Assembly (NCBI RefSeq): GCF_020184175.1
Contig: NC_065531.1
Coordinates: forward strand, 44,847,213-44,911,212
Reading direction: 5' to 3'
Source: Aphis gossypii
Lineage: Eukaryota; Arthropoda; Insecta; Hemiptera; Aphididae
DNA length: 64,000 nucleotides
Position numbers and translations under genes: made by a program. Below, one piece after another: positions 35,395 to 50,272 of this stretch. The notes beneath the pieces are model-generated. The model did no database searches. It was not told the origin of the DNA and was given only the letters and a program-made list of their open reading frames with translations. Position 1 is the stretch's first letter. Each line of letters starts with the position of its first letter.

Positions 35395-36178
35395 TCCATA
35401 AGGATATCGGATCATGTATACGTGTGCGTCCAGGTGTTTTCGCAAGCGTATTATATTATAAGACAATCTTCTTTTATGAAATGTGGGCAGCGAGGAGTAA
35501 TCGGCAAAACGTTTCAAAGGGAAGTAAGTATATATATATAGGGTTAATAGTATACATAATATTATTATATTTTACATCAGATATACCTTTACAACTTTGT
35601 GCCTAGACCACAACGAATCGCGTTAAATATATATGTATTCACCATACAATGTTTAACACATGTAAGTATATTATTATTGTGTAGATTCGATTTCGATTTT
35701 TCGGTTTTGTTATTTCGATGAAAGACAATTTTTTTTTTTAAACATGGTGGGTCCACGGTTACAACAGTATGTTACGTTTGTTCATCGGAGCGTATTTTTT
35801 TAAATTTTATTTTTTTATTTTTCTCAATGAATCTTTCATTATCATAAAAAACACGTTACGGAAACTGGTTTTTAAAAATGTTCGATTAGCCTCAAAAAAA
35901 AAGAGAGGAAAAAATAGCGAGCGTTGGACATAGGTACCTACTGCCAAAGATTGGAATCTGTAACATCCGCGGAATCAAATTTAAAATTCGATTTTAATCG
36001 CGTGCTGATATAAACAAAATACAAATACGATGTCTGACGCGCGTCCGTCGTAAAAAATATATCAGCATACTACGTATTATATTTTGTTATATTATATATT
36101 GTTCGATTGTAGCACCATTGATCGTTTCCCATACACGGCGCGCGTAATAGGTATGATAGGTATAGTGGTTTTGTGTTG

Positions 36179-36197
36179 TTTTTTTTTTTTTTTTTTT
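36179..36197. repeat. Poly-T run (19)
   Basis: Homopolymer of 19 T. Confidence 0.9.
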
Positions 36198-36778
36198 GGT
36201 GAGTCTTTCACAATAATAGACTCGTCGTCGTCGTTTTTGCTGCTCTCGATAGTTGAACCGGTCAGTACTATATTATAAATACTATCATATAATACTACCT
36301 TTATATTATTATATTGTATTTTTCGACGGGCGGTGTGCAAAAACCACAGCAGCCGTTTCTATTGATATCGGTGGCCCCGTGGGGAAAAGACGAGAGATTA
36401 CCAAATGTACACCGCGCACTCGAGGATTACACACTTTGAAGTACAAAAAAAAAAAAAAAAAATGGAAAAACAACAACGACAACGACGACGAAAACCGTCG
36501 CACGGGCCTTTGTGTAGCCGATTTCTCGTCCGATTTTTCTGCTCCTCCTCCTCTTGCAGACGGTCTGTCTCCCAGCCACGAAACCCTCTGGGGGTGTGCG
36601 AAATGAACATTATTATTATATTTATTATACTAATATAATATACCACTATATATACCTTATTTATTATTGTATGTATGGTTTTATTGTATTGAGCGTGTGT
36701 CTGACGAGACGTGGAAAGACAGACACACGATCGGGCACGGAACGATGTCGGGATTGAACTGGTTGGAGAGGAGAGGAC

Positions 36779-36791
36779 GGGGGGGGGGGGG
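36779..36791. repeat. Poly-G run (13)
   Basis: Thirteen consecutive G on the plus strand within a GC-richer island (36,340-36,880). Such runs can form G-quadruplex structure; they are rare in AT-rich DNA like this. Confidence 0.9.
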
Positions 36792-39700
36792 TCAGAAAGC
36801 GGCAATAAACAGTAACGACAATATAATTAGAGTACGCCCGTGAATGGGATATTAGGAGGTCCGCGTCTCGGTTGGGTGCCATAGATATATTCGTGTGGTG
36901 TGCGCGAACATATTTGATATATATATATTGTAATATGTATATCGGTGCAGTATAGCGCCAGCGGGATACCATTACGGTAGCCGGATAACGTTACCGCGAT
37001 CTACACCAGGTGACCAGGTGCAGCCTGTACAGCGTTATTCGACGGTGTGTAGTCATCGTACATGTACAAAATGTATATTATAATCGGACGGCATCGACGA
37101 TGCTGCGCAGTGTAATCGTGAAAGGGACAACTATATTAAAGTAATAATGTATAATAAATAATAATAGTATACCTAAAACGTATATAATACGCACTCATTC
37201 AAGTTTGGTGTTACGAAATCAGAGGGTGATTCAATAACAACTTAATGTATTTTCCGCAGATTTTCTAACACAACATTTCCACGAATCTGTATGTATATAT
37301 ATATTATATACATTAAACCTATTGTATAATAATTATTACATACTGCAGTATACTGTAGTCACTAGTCGTCGACTATCATTTGGAAAATTTTTATCATATT
37401 TGGTTTCAAATCAATAATTTATCATACATACTACACAGTGTATATGGAAGACGTGATCTATACATTATATAAGCACTCACGTCTTCCTATAATATGTAGA
37501 TAGAACTATAAAAGTCGATTTTTATCCAAGAAAAGTATAATAATTCTATTTATAAAATATCGTTTTAAACGACCATCACATAAAGATGAAACATCAAAAA
37601 GAGACGACGTCACGCCGTCATGCCATAAAGTACGAGTATAATTAAATGAAAGTCTGGCTTTTGTTGCCACGTGTAAAATATTTACCACTGAAAAAAAAAC
37701 ACGCCGTTTAAATGCATTGATTAGGTAAAGTGAATTAATAAAAAAAAAATTTCAGAGTATTAGATAGATTTTGAACGGTTAGTAACGGTGTATTTTTATT
37801 TAATTTATTGTTAGAAAATCGTTTAAATGAAAAGCTATAAGTAAAGTAAAGTTATAAATATTACATATTATATGTTTGTGTGTGTATCGTAGGTAGGTTT
37901 GTTAATAGTGAATTTCTCACAGATTTCCAGAAATGTATTGTGCAATCGTCAATCTTTATAATAAAAAAACAGCGAATAATCAGTTAAGTAGTATAATAAT
38001 CAGTAGTTTTAAGATATTTAATGCGAAAACACTTGGTATTATACTATTGTATATCATAATAGATCGAAGCTTTATAATACTTAGGTTAGGTAATTCCATT
38101 ACCACTGAACTATATAAAAGCAAACGGATATTAATTGAAATAATATTTGAAGACTCGACGAAATCGTGTTGAGCCTAACAGATAATTGACCGCTACAACA
38201 GCTAAAGCGAACGTAAACAAAGAACACATTTACAACGGTTCAAATTATTATTAATCGAAAAAGATCTCATTCATCTGTAGGATGGCGGTCTCGAATGAAT
38301 ACGAGTGTTATTAACGTTTGATGATTCAATAATGTTTTAAGAACTTGGCGTTTTCAGTTGATTGATGTTCGCTCGTACTATGTTTAAATAGCCGTTTTAC
38401 CATTATATACAATGAACAGATACTATATTATATTAAGTGCTATTAACCTAAAGTATGTAATGTGCTATATTAAACGTATTTATGTATACCTATAACGCCA
38501 TACGTGAAAACACTCCAAAACTTATTTATATTAAAATAAATAAAATAATGATTCAATGTTTCTATAAATTTAACGTTACAATTGTATATTTGCAAAAAAA
38601 AATTCAAACTTACGTTGTTTTAACTACAACGGTTTTACGGAATTTTTTTTGTCTTATTGCAGACAGGTTTAATCTTGAATTCTCACGAATCCACACACAA
38701 TAAATTAAAACCAGATAAAAATTTGTCGGACTACCTATTTTAATTTGAAAAAAAATATCTTTTCACGGTGTCGGTATGTCCTGCAGGTATTTTTATTAAT
38801 TGATAAACGAGTATAATAATTAGGTACTGTACGAATTATTACGAATCAAATCATTGTAATTACATTAACATTTTGAAGTTTTCAAAGTAATTTATTCATA
38901 ACATTTCTTGTCTGCCAATAACCGTCGTTATCTGAATCATAAAATATTATTTCTATGTGCTGGGTACGTTTTAATCACTGAAACCCTCTCGCACTAAATC
39001 GATTAACTTAATTTCCGAATTATTATTCGTATTCGAACATTATAATAATTAATAATAGGTATACGTATAGGTGTTTAGCTACCGGACATTATGCCAAACA
39101 TGTTTTGCAGGATTAAAAGGGAAAATCTGACTAATAATTACACCGCGATTCTTATAAAATATAAAATATAATGTAATACTTAATAATCGACTGCGCACAT
39201 TACTTCTTATGTATGAGTATAACGTTCGTAAACTATTAACGTCGGTGTTCGTCATTATTATGGCTTTTGTTCGTTTCATATACTTGTCATGTTTTACTGT
39301 TCACCCGGCCGATTACACTGCGATTGATTATTCGAGTCGTAAATTTCGCGTTTCTTCGGATCATCGTAGCGTGAATAGTTTCCAAGAACTTATTTAATAC
39401 GAAAACAAACACAGTATATTATATAAGTTTATGTCTATACATAAAAGTTATCGATCAAAAAAAAAAAAGCATATAATGTCTAAAACGACGTCGTGTCGCT
39501 GTTCTGTGAACTTTGAAACTAATGGATTCTGTCAGTTTTAGCGAATAATTATTACTTGTAATATTCCGAGATTCGGTCGTTGCAGTGCTCGTACGAACGT
39601 CGAACGGTATGTAACGCAAGAAAGAAACCGGGCGTGGGAAGATTTGTACAGTCATGGCCCGTGGGGTACATTCACGGACGCAGTCGAAATTGGTCCTATA

Positions 39701-40024
39701 ACAGCCTTTCGGCGACATCAAAAGGCTTGACCCTGGTGTACACCTCACCGAACGCGCGATATGTATAATATGAGTAAAATATATAGTGAATAATGGGTAT
39801 AGGTGGGCATAATATGTACTCCGTGCGATGTCACCAAAACGGACAATCCGTTTATGCGGCGGTTGTTGTCGTATAACGAACCCACCACCGCCGCCGCAGC
39901 ATCTTTCGGGCGCCCGACATGTTGTAAAAACATCGTAATATTATAGCTGGTATCTAGGAACCGTCACCGTATACCCGGTCGTATATGTTATACGTGATTT
40001 TTATTTTTACTTAATTTGTCCATC

Positions 40025-40045
40025 TGTGTGTGTGTGTGTGAGTCA
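40025..40045. repeat. Microsatellite (TG)n
   Basis: A TGTG run followed by a GAGAGAG stretch and further GTGTG; low-complexity. Confidence 0.75.
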
Positions 40046-43000
40046 GAGAGAGTGATGTGTGTGCAGTGCGCACAGTGCCCCCCGGAGAATATTTCAGCTC
40101 ATTTCACACGCGACTCACGTTTTTGAACTCGTTATAAATTATATCCCATACCATGAATATAATATACGCAGTCTCTCTAATAAACAATCATAATACTCGG
40201 AGCGCATCAACTGAGTGTACCTACCCGCCAGTGTAGCTATCAGTCACATCAAACAGGTTCTAAATCAAATTTCCTTCTTGGTCCCAAACCCGAGCCGCAG
40301 TGGCAAGACGTAGTCGCCGATGTTGTTGTTATTATTCGATATAAACGTGGTTTTTTTTCTTTTTATAATATGATATTACTAATATATTATATATATATGT
40401 GCGACTGTATCGTCGACGACCCTTGTCGTGCATGGGTACACCTTTACACGAGTGATACGCTAATGGACGTTATTACTATTATTATATACATTTTACTGTA
40501 CTAAAGCCACCATTATACTGTATATAGTGTGTGCGCGCGCGTGTGTGTATAGGTATATATGCAGCATTTGTACGTACATAATGAGAGCTAATCGTCCTTG
40601 TCAACGGAAAAAGAAAAAAAAAATAATAATAATAAAAAACACAGACAAATTCGTAGGTCACGCGCGACACCGTGCCACTGTCACCACCGTCGGTCGCGGT
40701 GTCGCGCGTGGGCTGCAGCTCGCCCGGCCGTTGGGCAAATCGCATATTAATTGAAAAACGATAAATGGAAAACCGACATAATAATATATTATTGTTATTT
40801 GTGTTAGACGAGACCGGATTTGTTTCGTAAACACATACCACGTATAAGATATTTACACGCATCGTAATTGTTGTTATAATCATATGCGCGCTCACTCACC
40901 GTTTTCGATATGCATAACAAGTTTCGGTAGCAGACGTGACCGATTTATCTGCCGGAATGGTATAATTATTGCCCCTTCGCGTGTCTGTGTGTGTGGCCTT
41001 TTAATAAGTGCTTAATGCGTACCTTTTTTTTTTTCTCTCGAGAAAATATTCGCACGGGTGCACACACACAGTGATATCGTATAGTATAATGTATAGTGTA
41101 TTATATTTTGTGATTAGTTTTTTTTTCGTCTGTCAACATTTTTATATGAACCAATAATGGGTCAATAATAAATAATTATTAATCGATTGCATGGCTAAAT
41201 GATATATAGTGAAACTAGTACCTATCTACGTTTCGCCGATGATTAACGATGACATAAATATCCGTATGATTTTATTAGTACCTAGGTATATTTTACCGAT
41301 GTTATCGGCATATTTTTTAGTTAGTCAATATTGATAAATAATAAATCGCGTTTTGAATATCATCTGCCGGTGTGTAGTATGCGCAACGTTGGTATATATT
41401 CCTGGAGAAACTACACTGCCGCACGAGCGATAGTCGGACCGTCTTTATTATTGTTACTACCTTTTTTTTATAATAAATTATTAATAAATAATAAGTAATA
41501 ACTGATCGATGAAAAACGATTTTACACTATAATAACGTTTGTATTTTAACCATGTCCGATTGGGAATGGCCGTAGTACATACGCAGTAGGTGGTACTTAT
41601 ACACAATGCCACTATACACCAGTGCTATCAGTGCTATACCTACTAAATAAATTATAATAATTATGCTATTAAAGGAAACGAATATGGACGTCATGGTTTC
41701 TAGATCACGTGAATAAAATTTGTTTTGATTGGTTTGAAAATATGTGTATTTGATATAAGAAAAAAATGTATTTGTTTGTACCTAGTCGTTCTTCAACCAT
41801 TATATAATATGCATGTTATGTACGATATACTACTCTCTACTATATAATATAGGTATACTTAATGTGTATAGTTATATCAATAATATTTTTTTTGAAATCA
41901 CGTATTACTGATACTAGATGTGAGAAACATTTGTAGAGCAATACGTATTTTCAAGAAGTTCACATTTTTGGTGAAAGGGAGTTGTACCTCCCCAGTGTGC
42001 ACCATATATTTTGCATATTTAGTTTATGCCTTACTATTCTTACACGGTTTGTTTCGATTTAATTGCAATGTTATTCATCCCTTGAAGGGAATTCTAATGT
42101 ATAAATGTATTATTTTTTGATTACCTAGAAATTATATCTCAAACACGTATGTTGTTTTCTTATCATTCCACCAAAAACTCCCGAAATAATAGTAGCTAAA
42201 CAATGTAGGTAAGTTCCCTTTCCCTATATATGTAATTATTTGTGTAAGAATATTAGTATTTTTTTATAATTTTATGTTACTTATTTTTGTTTTTAATCTT
42301 TAATATTAAATTTAAGATATTGTATTACAAAGATTAGTGGTGTAATGATTTTTTAAAATTAAAGGGTTCTGAGCAAAATAAATCCATTTCATAAAAATTC
42401 CGAATAACTAAAAATGTTATTTTAATAATACTAAGTTAAAGATTCTACCAGTATATAATATATAAAAATTCTTATGACAATTAAAGGTAATTTTTGGCAC
42501 TTAGCTTTCAAATAATTTGCCACCCCTATGATATAATGATAATTAAAATATGCACTCTTTGTAACTTGAACACAAGTGACACATTCTAGATTTTTCATTT
42601 ATTATTATAAATATGAATTAATTCTTAGTAAACTTTGATAAAGTTTAATAAAATAATAATTAACAAAATAAAATAAAGTTAACTGCTCCCTGATGAAAAA
42701 TTTAAATAAAAGTAGTTCATCACTTTATTAAAAAAAAAAATTAAAAAGTAGTAAGAGATTATACAGAAATGAATTAATCTTCATTATTTGACCTATTTTC
42801 AATCCTATTCGAATTTTCTTCTTCAACTAAGTTTTCTATAAAACCAAAAATTGTAATATCCGATGTGTCAATATACGCGGAAGTATAGTTTAAGTTATAA
42901 CTATAATAAATTTAAAATTTTTCTTCAATGTAGGCATATAATATAGTAATGTCATAGGTAATTAAATTGAGTTATAAAATATTTATTATTGAAATCAACT

Positions 43001-44744
43001 TAAAAATAATTTATACCCTATCGTAGATGTAAATTTAGTGTGATTTTTGGTTTAATTATTATTCAGTTTAAATATAAAATATATTAATAAAATGATTGCG
43101 AACAATACGAACAAAATATTATGTATTTATCATGATAATAATTCTAATTTCTAACTATACATGTTTTTATCGATTTTTGACTCCTTAAAGTATCAACTAA
43201 ATCAAACCTCCAATTTGAAATCATTATTAATGTTGAAAATTAGAACAAATTTTCGTCTCTGAAATCTTATGACAGACAAAAAAAATATATTATTGTAAAA
43301 CCAATATATCTCTCGCCCTAATTCCAACCTAAAATAATATAGATAGATATAACTGTATACTGCCACAGTGTATAGGCACTATAGGATAGATGAAAATATT
43401 TCGATTTTAATATTTTGTGTATATTTCTGGTATTTATTACATTTATAAAAATTAATATTAAATAAGTAAAAATTTAATCTTAATTCTAACATAATTATTT
43501 GTATTTAACTTTCTATTTTATTACTATTTGTTTATGTTTTCAAAAGATAATAAATATTATAAATTGTATTTCTTATCATTGTTGCACTAAATTCATATTA
43601 CGCATAGACAAGACAACAATAATAAACTACTAATTATTTGTTATTTGTGCATATAATATTATTATTTATAATAAATAGCGGAACTCTAAATCGTTATGCG
43701 AGTACTTAAAACTTTTAACCCTTAATAGTACATTTTATAGCATAATCGTTAGTTGGGATTATATATTTTTTTGTATAGTTATATGGATATTATAATTATA
43801 CCATATTTACCATAGCAATGAATTAATGGCTGCTAATGACATATTCCTATATCCAATGTATAATCAATAATTTTATTATTTGTAATACCCGATAATAGCC
43901 GTTTGGTTTTAAATACTTAACTACATAAGTTATATATTATACATTCTATTAATAATATAAAAAAAATGTTACATACATTTATATATTGATAATTAAAATA
44001 CATAATATATAGTTTATTCAAAGAATACAGTATATAAAAATATAAAATATAGATTTAGAATAATTTTAAAGAAAACAATTTAAATTGGGTGAAGGACTGA
44101 GAAATACTAGCGTAGTGCAATTTTCGTATGCATATAACCATTTTTTAAACCATCTTTTCCTGTTGGAATAAGTCGATATTTATAGAAGTTAAGTTATTCA
44201 AGTGGTTTTCATTTTTCCGAAAAAATAAACTTCACTCCGTTATTGACTTCCATATTGACTATTTAAAAATGTGATTTATATAACGCAACACAATTTACAA
44301 CTTAACACACAATGACATAGTTACAGACTGGTGACTCGGTAAAATGTAAAATTCTTCAGGGATAATTAAGATAAGATAATCTTATAATACGACAAAAACT
44401 TATTTGATAGGTTTATAATGATTTTAATGCTGCTGTCTGTTAATTATATAAATGTTACTAAGCAGTCGACCGATATATATAGAGTTAGAACATAGTAAAT
44501 TGACAGTGCTGTTTATTATCGGTATCGGTCACTTCATCTAATACGCTAGCTCCGGCATCTGCACTTGGAGGAACACAGCAACCGGCCAACAAAATCTGAT
44601 CTTCTGTTTAGAGCTTCGCTAATAGTTGCGCATACTCAAAACGTACGTAAAACGCTATAACTAAGTCAAATAATCAAATACTTACGTAACCTTATGGAAA
44701 TCTGACAGCTATGTGGGTAACTAAAATATTAGGAACAAACGTAG

Positions 44745-44780
44745 ACGGAATCGTGTTCCTTAAAATGTGCACGATTCCGT
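44745..44780. repeat. Perfect hairpin sharing the CACGATTCCG core of the 9 kb element
   Basis: Arms ACGGAATCGTG (44745-44755) and CACGATTCCGT (44770-44780) with a 14-base loop. The ten-base core CACGATTCCG is identical to that in the palindromic right end of the element at 9073-9931, so this may be a short relic of the same family. Confidence 0.55.
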
Positions 44781-47465
44781 ACGCTGATAAGGACCGAATA
44801 GAGCCGTGTTCTACCTAATTTAGAATACTATAGAATTCTATAATATATTTATATTAGATAAGTAAAATAATTAAAAAATTAAACACAGTTGTATTACGAT
44901 GGTATTCACCCATATAACATAGTGTGGGATGTAGTTGAAGTATGAGTACCTACTGTTTTTATGTTAAATGATACTTAATAATATTACGAGTATATAGTAT
45001 ATACCATAAACTAATTAAACATCGTATTTTCTTGCTACTATCAAATATATTTTAAATATTATGGTCCTACAGACAATTCATATAATATATTGTTTTACAA
45101 TAGTTTGTCTATATTCATTGTAAACCACTCAATCGTGCGAATTTCATAAATTAGAACCGATTCATGTTATACATATTAACAGGAACATTGAAATATCCAT
45201 TGAATGTATCACAATATGTATTATTTCACATTAAATGAATTTGTCCGGAATTCAGATAGATAATATTCAGAATAATAGTATTCAATTTACTGTATTATGT
45301 ATAATGATACACCTGCTATAGATATTTTTTTATTTTTATCTACATGTCGTATTCAGTTTATACAAGGTCGTTTAGGAGAATCGTAAATTTCATTCATGAC
45401 TTAAAAAAATATATATTTTAAAGATTAACCTGTTTTTTCATACATTTTTCAAATTAATTAATCGGGAAATAATCAAACTACACATTGAACATCGCGGCAA
45501 ATCGTTTCTGAAGTATGGTGATTTCAATGGAAATTTTTTATGTATATTGTAGTAAAATCAATAGAATCAATTAACTGCAGACACTGTATGGTAATAATAA
45601 TAATACCTATATAGGATTTTTAATAATAATTCAACTTAATATATGAATACCAATATCGCCGCAGTATTCTATTTTGCATGCACATACTATTATCGTTTAA
45701 CCGAAAAATAAACAATGTAATAAAATGCTGTATTTTTAAACCTTTTAATTTAAAAGTACTTAAAAACTTTAAACAATAAAAAAATGTAGGTACGTTATAA
45801 AAAAGTTGTTCAATAATGAAATACCAAATATCCATACAATAACTCAAATTTAATTGCTAAAAAATTCTACACACCAAACAGAGTCTATGGTATTTGTTGC
45901 CATTGTCTCTCGTGTTTACTGTATGCAAGAATTCCGTTATGAGTTCCATACATTTTTTGTTAATTAAGCGCATCAATCTTTGAAGGAAGGTCAATGCTTA
46001 TATTTTTTATTTTATTTTTTCGTTTACTCGAGAGGATCGTAAACATTTTTATTAGAGTATCATCCAAATCCGATCTGTGCGTGTAACATATAGCTAGTCT
46101 AGACGACCGAATCAATAATAATTTAAAAGAACACAAAATCTAGTTTGTGCGTATGATGGTTGTGTGTGTGGGTAGATAGGGACTACTTATTGTATCCAGG
46201 AAAAAAGCCTCACACTTTTATCTTCACTTTCTAATGTTATAGACTTGGATCATATCTTAGAACAATAATTCAATAAAAATAATTGGTAATTATATTAGGA
46301 AGCAGAATACATATTATATAATATTATAATTAAAAATTCTGGAAAGAATTTGTTTTTTCAACCCCGTGACTTTTTTTTTATCGGATATATAATGTACAAA
46401 CGCGTTAATGATTTTCGTTTAATTATTACTGCGGATTATTGGGAATTTATTGCGAATAATGTGTATTTGATCGCGCATTGGTATATACACGCACCGTGTA
46501 TAATATGTATAATATACAATTCTGCAAATACTTGTACAACGTCGGGTATTGTGAATAACGCAGTGATTATATCAATGATAAAAATATATTATACCTACCT
46601 ATATTATATTATAATAATATACAATATATTATTATAATATCTATACTTGATCGGTACACATACGACATACCCATAGCACATATTATTTCGAACATTATAA
46701 TGTTATGTACAAAACATTTATGGTACAGTGCGGATATTATGCATAATACAATGTAGGTATGTATGGAAATGTGCAGGTTATCGACGAGACGCCGCCGGAA
46801 CGTTTTCAACGATATCAAAACGTCGTAAACTTAGGTTTTAATAGTAATAATATGGTACATAGCATACAATAATTTATATTATTATATACTACGAATTATT
46901 TAGTTCTCGTGTGGCGTACCTTTCTCGCTCCTTAAAGGCCATCGAAACAAATTCAGTGTAGCTTGTAAATGCTTATGGGGGTAGACGTCATAAATATTAC
47001 GTATAATTTTTGAGGGACTTAACATAAACGAATTGTTTAAGAAAAATCGAACTATTTACTTATTATATTCTTATATATTATTATACTGCAGTTAAAGGAA
47101 TTTACATATATATTCTTATTGTTTCAACTATGGTAGTTTAGCGTTATATTTTATCGTATACTGATAATTGTAAATTTTTATCAAGTACCATTCTGTTTTC
47201 ATCCATGTATATAAACATATCTAATTTTTATATTATATTGTTTAAATAACTACCTATCTTTTACGAAGAGAAACCTAAATTTTTAATTATATTATAATTC
47301 AAAGAACAACATGTTCAACAATATTTTTGAGTAAAAACAAAGAATTTGAATAAATTATGTTTTATTAAAATATGTAAAATATTTTAAATACAAGAAACAA
47401 ACTGATGAGAAGAGTATTATACTCTGTGAAACTGTTGATGCATCACTCCCGAGCACTTTAATAAC

Positions 47466-47490
47466 TATTATTATTATTATTATTATTATT
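47466..47490. repeat. Microsatellite (ATT)n
   Basis: About eight ATT trinucleotides in a row. Confidence 0.85.
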
Positions 47491-49705
47491 TATCACAGCA
47501 AACAATATTATGTCTGTACATTATAAGAAGATAAAGTAAAATGTTTTGCTTTAGGCTAGGTTGAAATAAAATAAAAATTAATGCATAGTAAGTTCATTTA
47601 TAAACATACGAAGCTTAAAAAAATATGGGGAATATTAAAGGAGAATTTTAAATGAAGAAATTTGAGAAAAAATTCAATATACTTTTTGATAAGTAATAAT
47701 ATGAACGAGTGTCCGTTATTGAAATGATCACTCTGTATCTGTACGCTTAGATATTTTACTAACATACATATTATAATATTATATGCGGGTACCTCGCCTT
47801 GCGCTTGGCTGTGGGAGTTTGAAAACTAAAAACCTCCGCGGTTTGCTAATGTGAATGTGTATAGTGTATACTATATATGCGTGTACGGTTGAAAGTTATA
47901 GTACAGAATTAATTAACAGAATATAATTTCTCGACACACAGACATGCACAAAACACACATTACTAAAGAATACGTGTACCAGTGTGCCTATCTTTTACAA
48001 CGAAATGAATCATAATAATATTATATCATATTATCGTATATAATACGCCGAGTTAGTGAGTTGCGAACTCATATTATACGCCGGGTAAACCGCCTTCTGC
48101 CCGTTCGCAGATGGTAATGATTTTTGTTTTTTTGTTTATTTTTTTTTGCCATCAAGATTTCAGACCCCACACTAACTAAATAAAGTGACGAATTTTATAT
48201 TTGAACGTACGCTTAAATAGTTAAATGCAATGAGCGACCGCATATCGTTATAATACAGGGCACGTATCTTACATCTTCTGAGTCGTTTATCGGTTATATT
48301 TTCCTCTAATGTCAAAAATTACAAAAATAATTTTGTCTCTCACCGAAAATGTTTTCCATTGATTAGTACTTGCCGGTGTGTTACAGATATTTTAATAATA
48401 ATACCGCATGGAGGCCGCAACTAGTTATTTATGACTTGAATCATCCAGGAGCCGCGAGAGATTAAGTTGTGCTCGGTGGCCGACCGCCTTCTGATTAATC
48501 GTGAAACGTTCGATAATTTATTAACGGCTAAGCTATATTGATTAAATATATAATACGTATTGTTCATCAATTTCCTATGAATTTTGACGGTCGGAATTAT
48601 TAGCTTGTGTTACAGTATTACAAGTATCTATTAGGTACATATAATGTCATCGTTAAAAATGACATAGATTGTACATGTGTATCTAACTCATATACTTATT
48701 ATTGTTATAGTTATACATACCTATGCGCCCTAAAATTTGCGTGGTGAAGAGCTTAACGTAAATTGGGAAATTTCTATGAGATTACTGTAATATCCTCGTT
48801 AATTATTTATTATTACATTGTACCTATACATAAACAGTGTCACATTTACTGTGAATTTAATATGGTATCATATATTATTAAATTTCAGTATTAATAATAC
48901 TATTAAGTGATAGGTATTGATATAGGTGCATATTAAACTTACCTAACCGTAGTTATATTATGTAGTTAATGTCGAATGTACGTATATCAACTGCTTATTC
49001 AGAAACAAAAAAAATCTTTTTGAATATCGCAAGTAATGACACCAAAGGGTAAAGTTTTTAGTCCTACAGTTCTTATGGTTTTAAGTGTTTTAACAGTACA
49101 CGAAGTGGATACAATTATTATGGAAATCGCGAAAAAAAATAAGAAATGTATAATATGCACCCACCACCCATGTCATTGTTCTACACGGTAGAAAAACAAT
49201 AAAACAAAATACCTACGATGCAAATGAAAAACTACAGTCGTATTCCGATACATAGCCGTATCGAGAAATATATACATACGTGCTAACTGTATGATGACCG
49301 TCTTAAAGTCATGTATATCGAGCCTATATGGCGGAGGCATGAACAAAAAAAATCATAATTTAATTTTAGGCATAGGTACGTGTTATATCGGATAGTTGCA
49401 GAGAAGTACAAAACTCGACTAAAATATTGTCAAGATGCTGTGAATATTTTGTATACTGCTAACAAACATTTACGTATATATAGTACGCGTGTTGTCTATA
49501 GTACGCTTGAGCGCGGTATTTTGTACACAGTATTTCTCTTGAGATGATATTATTATAAATTTATAACGTTTCGGCCGTTTGTATATTGCATAATATCGAT
49601 CGATCTACATTCTACAGGAATTCGATTTCGAGCTAGACGAGAGCGACGTGTGTGTACCCATATATATCGGTCGGCGACATCAGTCGGACACAACAATTAT
49701 TAATA

Positions 49706-49837
49706 ATGAGTTGGTGCAGTATATATCGTCAAACGATTGTTTTGGTTTTGTTCTTCTTTTTTCCACGGAGAACCGCCGGTGGCACTATTCCGGCAGAGTT
49801 CGTAATATATTATTATTATTATGTGATATTATTGTAA
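49706..49837 (+). CDS. Possible alternative first exon with signal peptide
   Basis: An ATG 22 bases after the TCAGT site opens a 43-codon frame: MSWCSIYRQT, then a strongly hydrophobic IVLVLFFFFP, then RRTAGGTIPAE before AT-rich codons and TAA. The first 31 residues would work as a signal peptide. A weak donor GA|GTTCGT at 49798 would give the phase needed to join coding exon 2 of the Wnt gene; the better-looking GTAATA at 49802 would not. T-rich runs easily produce hydrophobic frames, so chance is quite possible. Confidence 0.25.
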   Translation: MSWCSIYRQTIVLVLFFFFPRRTAGGTIPAEFVIYYYYYVILL

Positions 49838-50144
49838 AAAGGTGCGCGCCGCTGTCTCTCTGCGTCAATTAGCGACGGACGTCCTCGTCGTCGTCGCCGC
49901 AGTCGTGTCCGTACGCCCACCGGTGGTCACGAACGATTCCCACAAAACTAGCCGAGGCACTCGAGGTTTTTATTCGTATTTTTTTTTCTCTCGTTTTATT
50001 ACCGCACGATAACTCGCGGACGACAAAATTTGTATATAAAATAATATATAGTAATTGCTAGACGTCATATTATTATTACACGTACCTATATATGCTGTAC
50101 GTCGTCTCCCGGTCACCGTATTATATATACCTACGAGATAATAT

Positions 50145-50146
<2 letters not shown>

Positions 50147-50179
<33 letters not shown>
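50147..50179. repeat. Microsatellite (TG)16
   Basis: Uninterrupted TG dinucleotides, 33 bases. Confidence 0.95.
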
Positions 50180-50182
<3 letters not shown>

Positions 50183-50259
50183 CTATAGAGAGCCCGACAA
50201 CTGCACCGCTGCACACTGCAGCCTCCTCGGAAATATGATTTAACTGAAAAAATATAATA

Positions 50260-50272
50260 ATAATAATAATAA
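50260..50272. repeat. Microsatellite (AAT)n, short
   Basis: A short AATAATAAT run next to the CpG-rich island. Confidence 0.6.

Noticed and set aside
35110..35541. 143-codon plus-strand frame in Wnt intron 1
   Set aside because: Dominated by Ile/Tyr/Phe from AT-rich DNA, including an ATATAT run coding IYIYIYI; no domain, and no coding-type codon bias.
36398..36805. 135-codon minus-strand frame
   Set aside because: Its length comes from purine/pyrimidine-biased low complexity (long A and G runs); no family resemblance, and plus-strand frames overlap it equally.
39455..39748. 97-codon minus-strand frame
   Set aside because: Lies in a CpG-rich intronic segment; the protein has no recognisable motif and the plus strand is open over part of the same interval.
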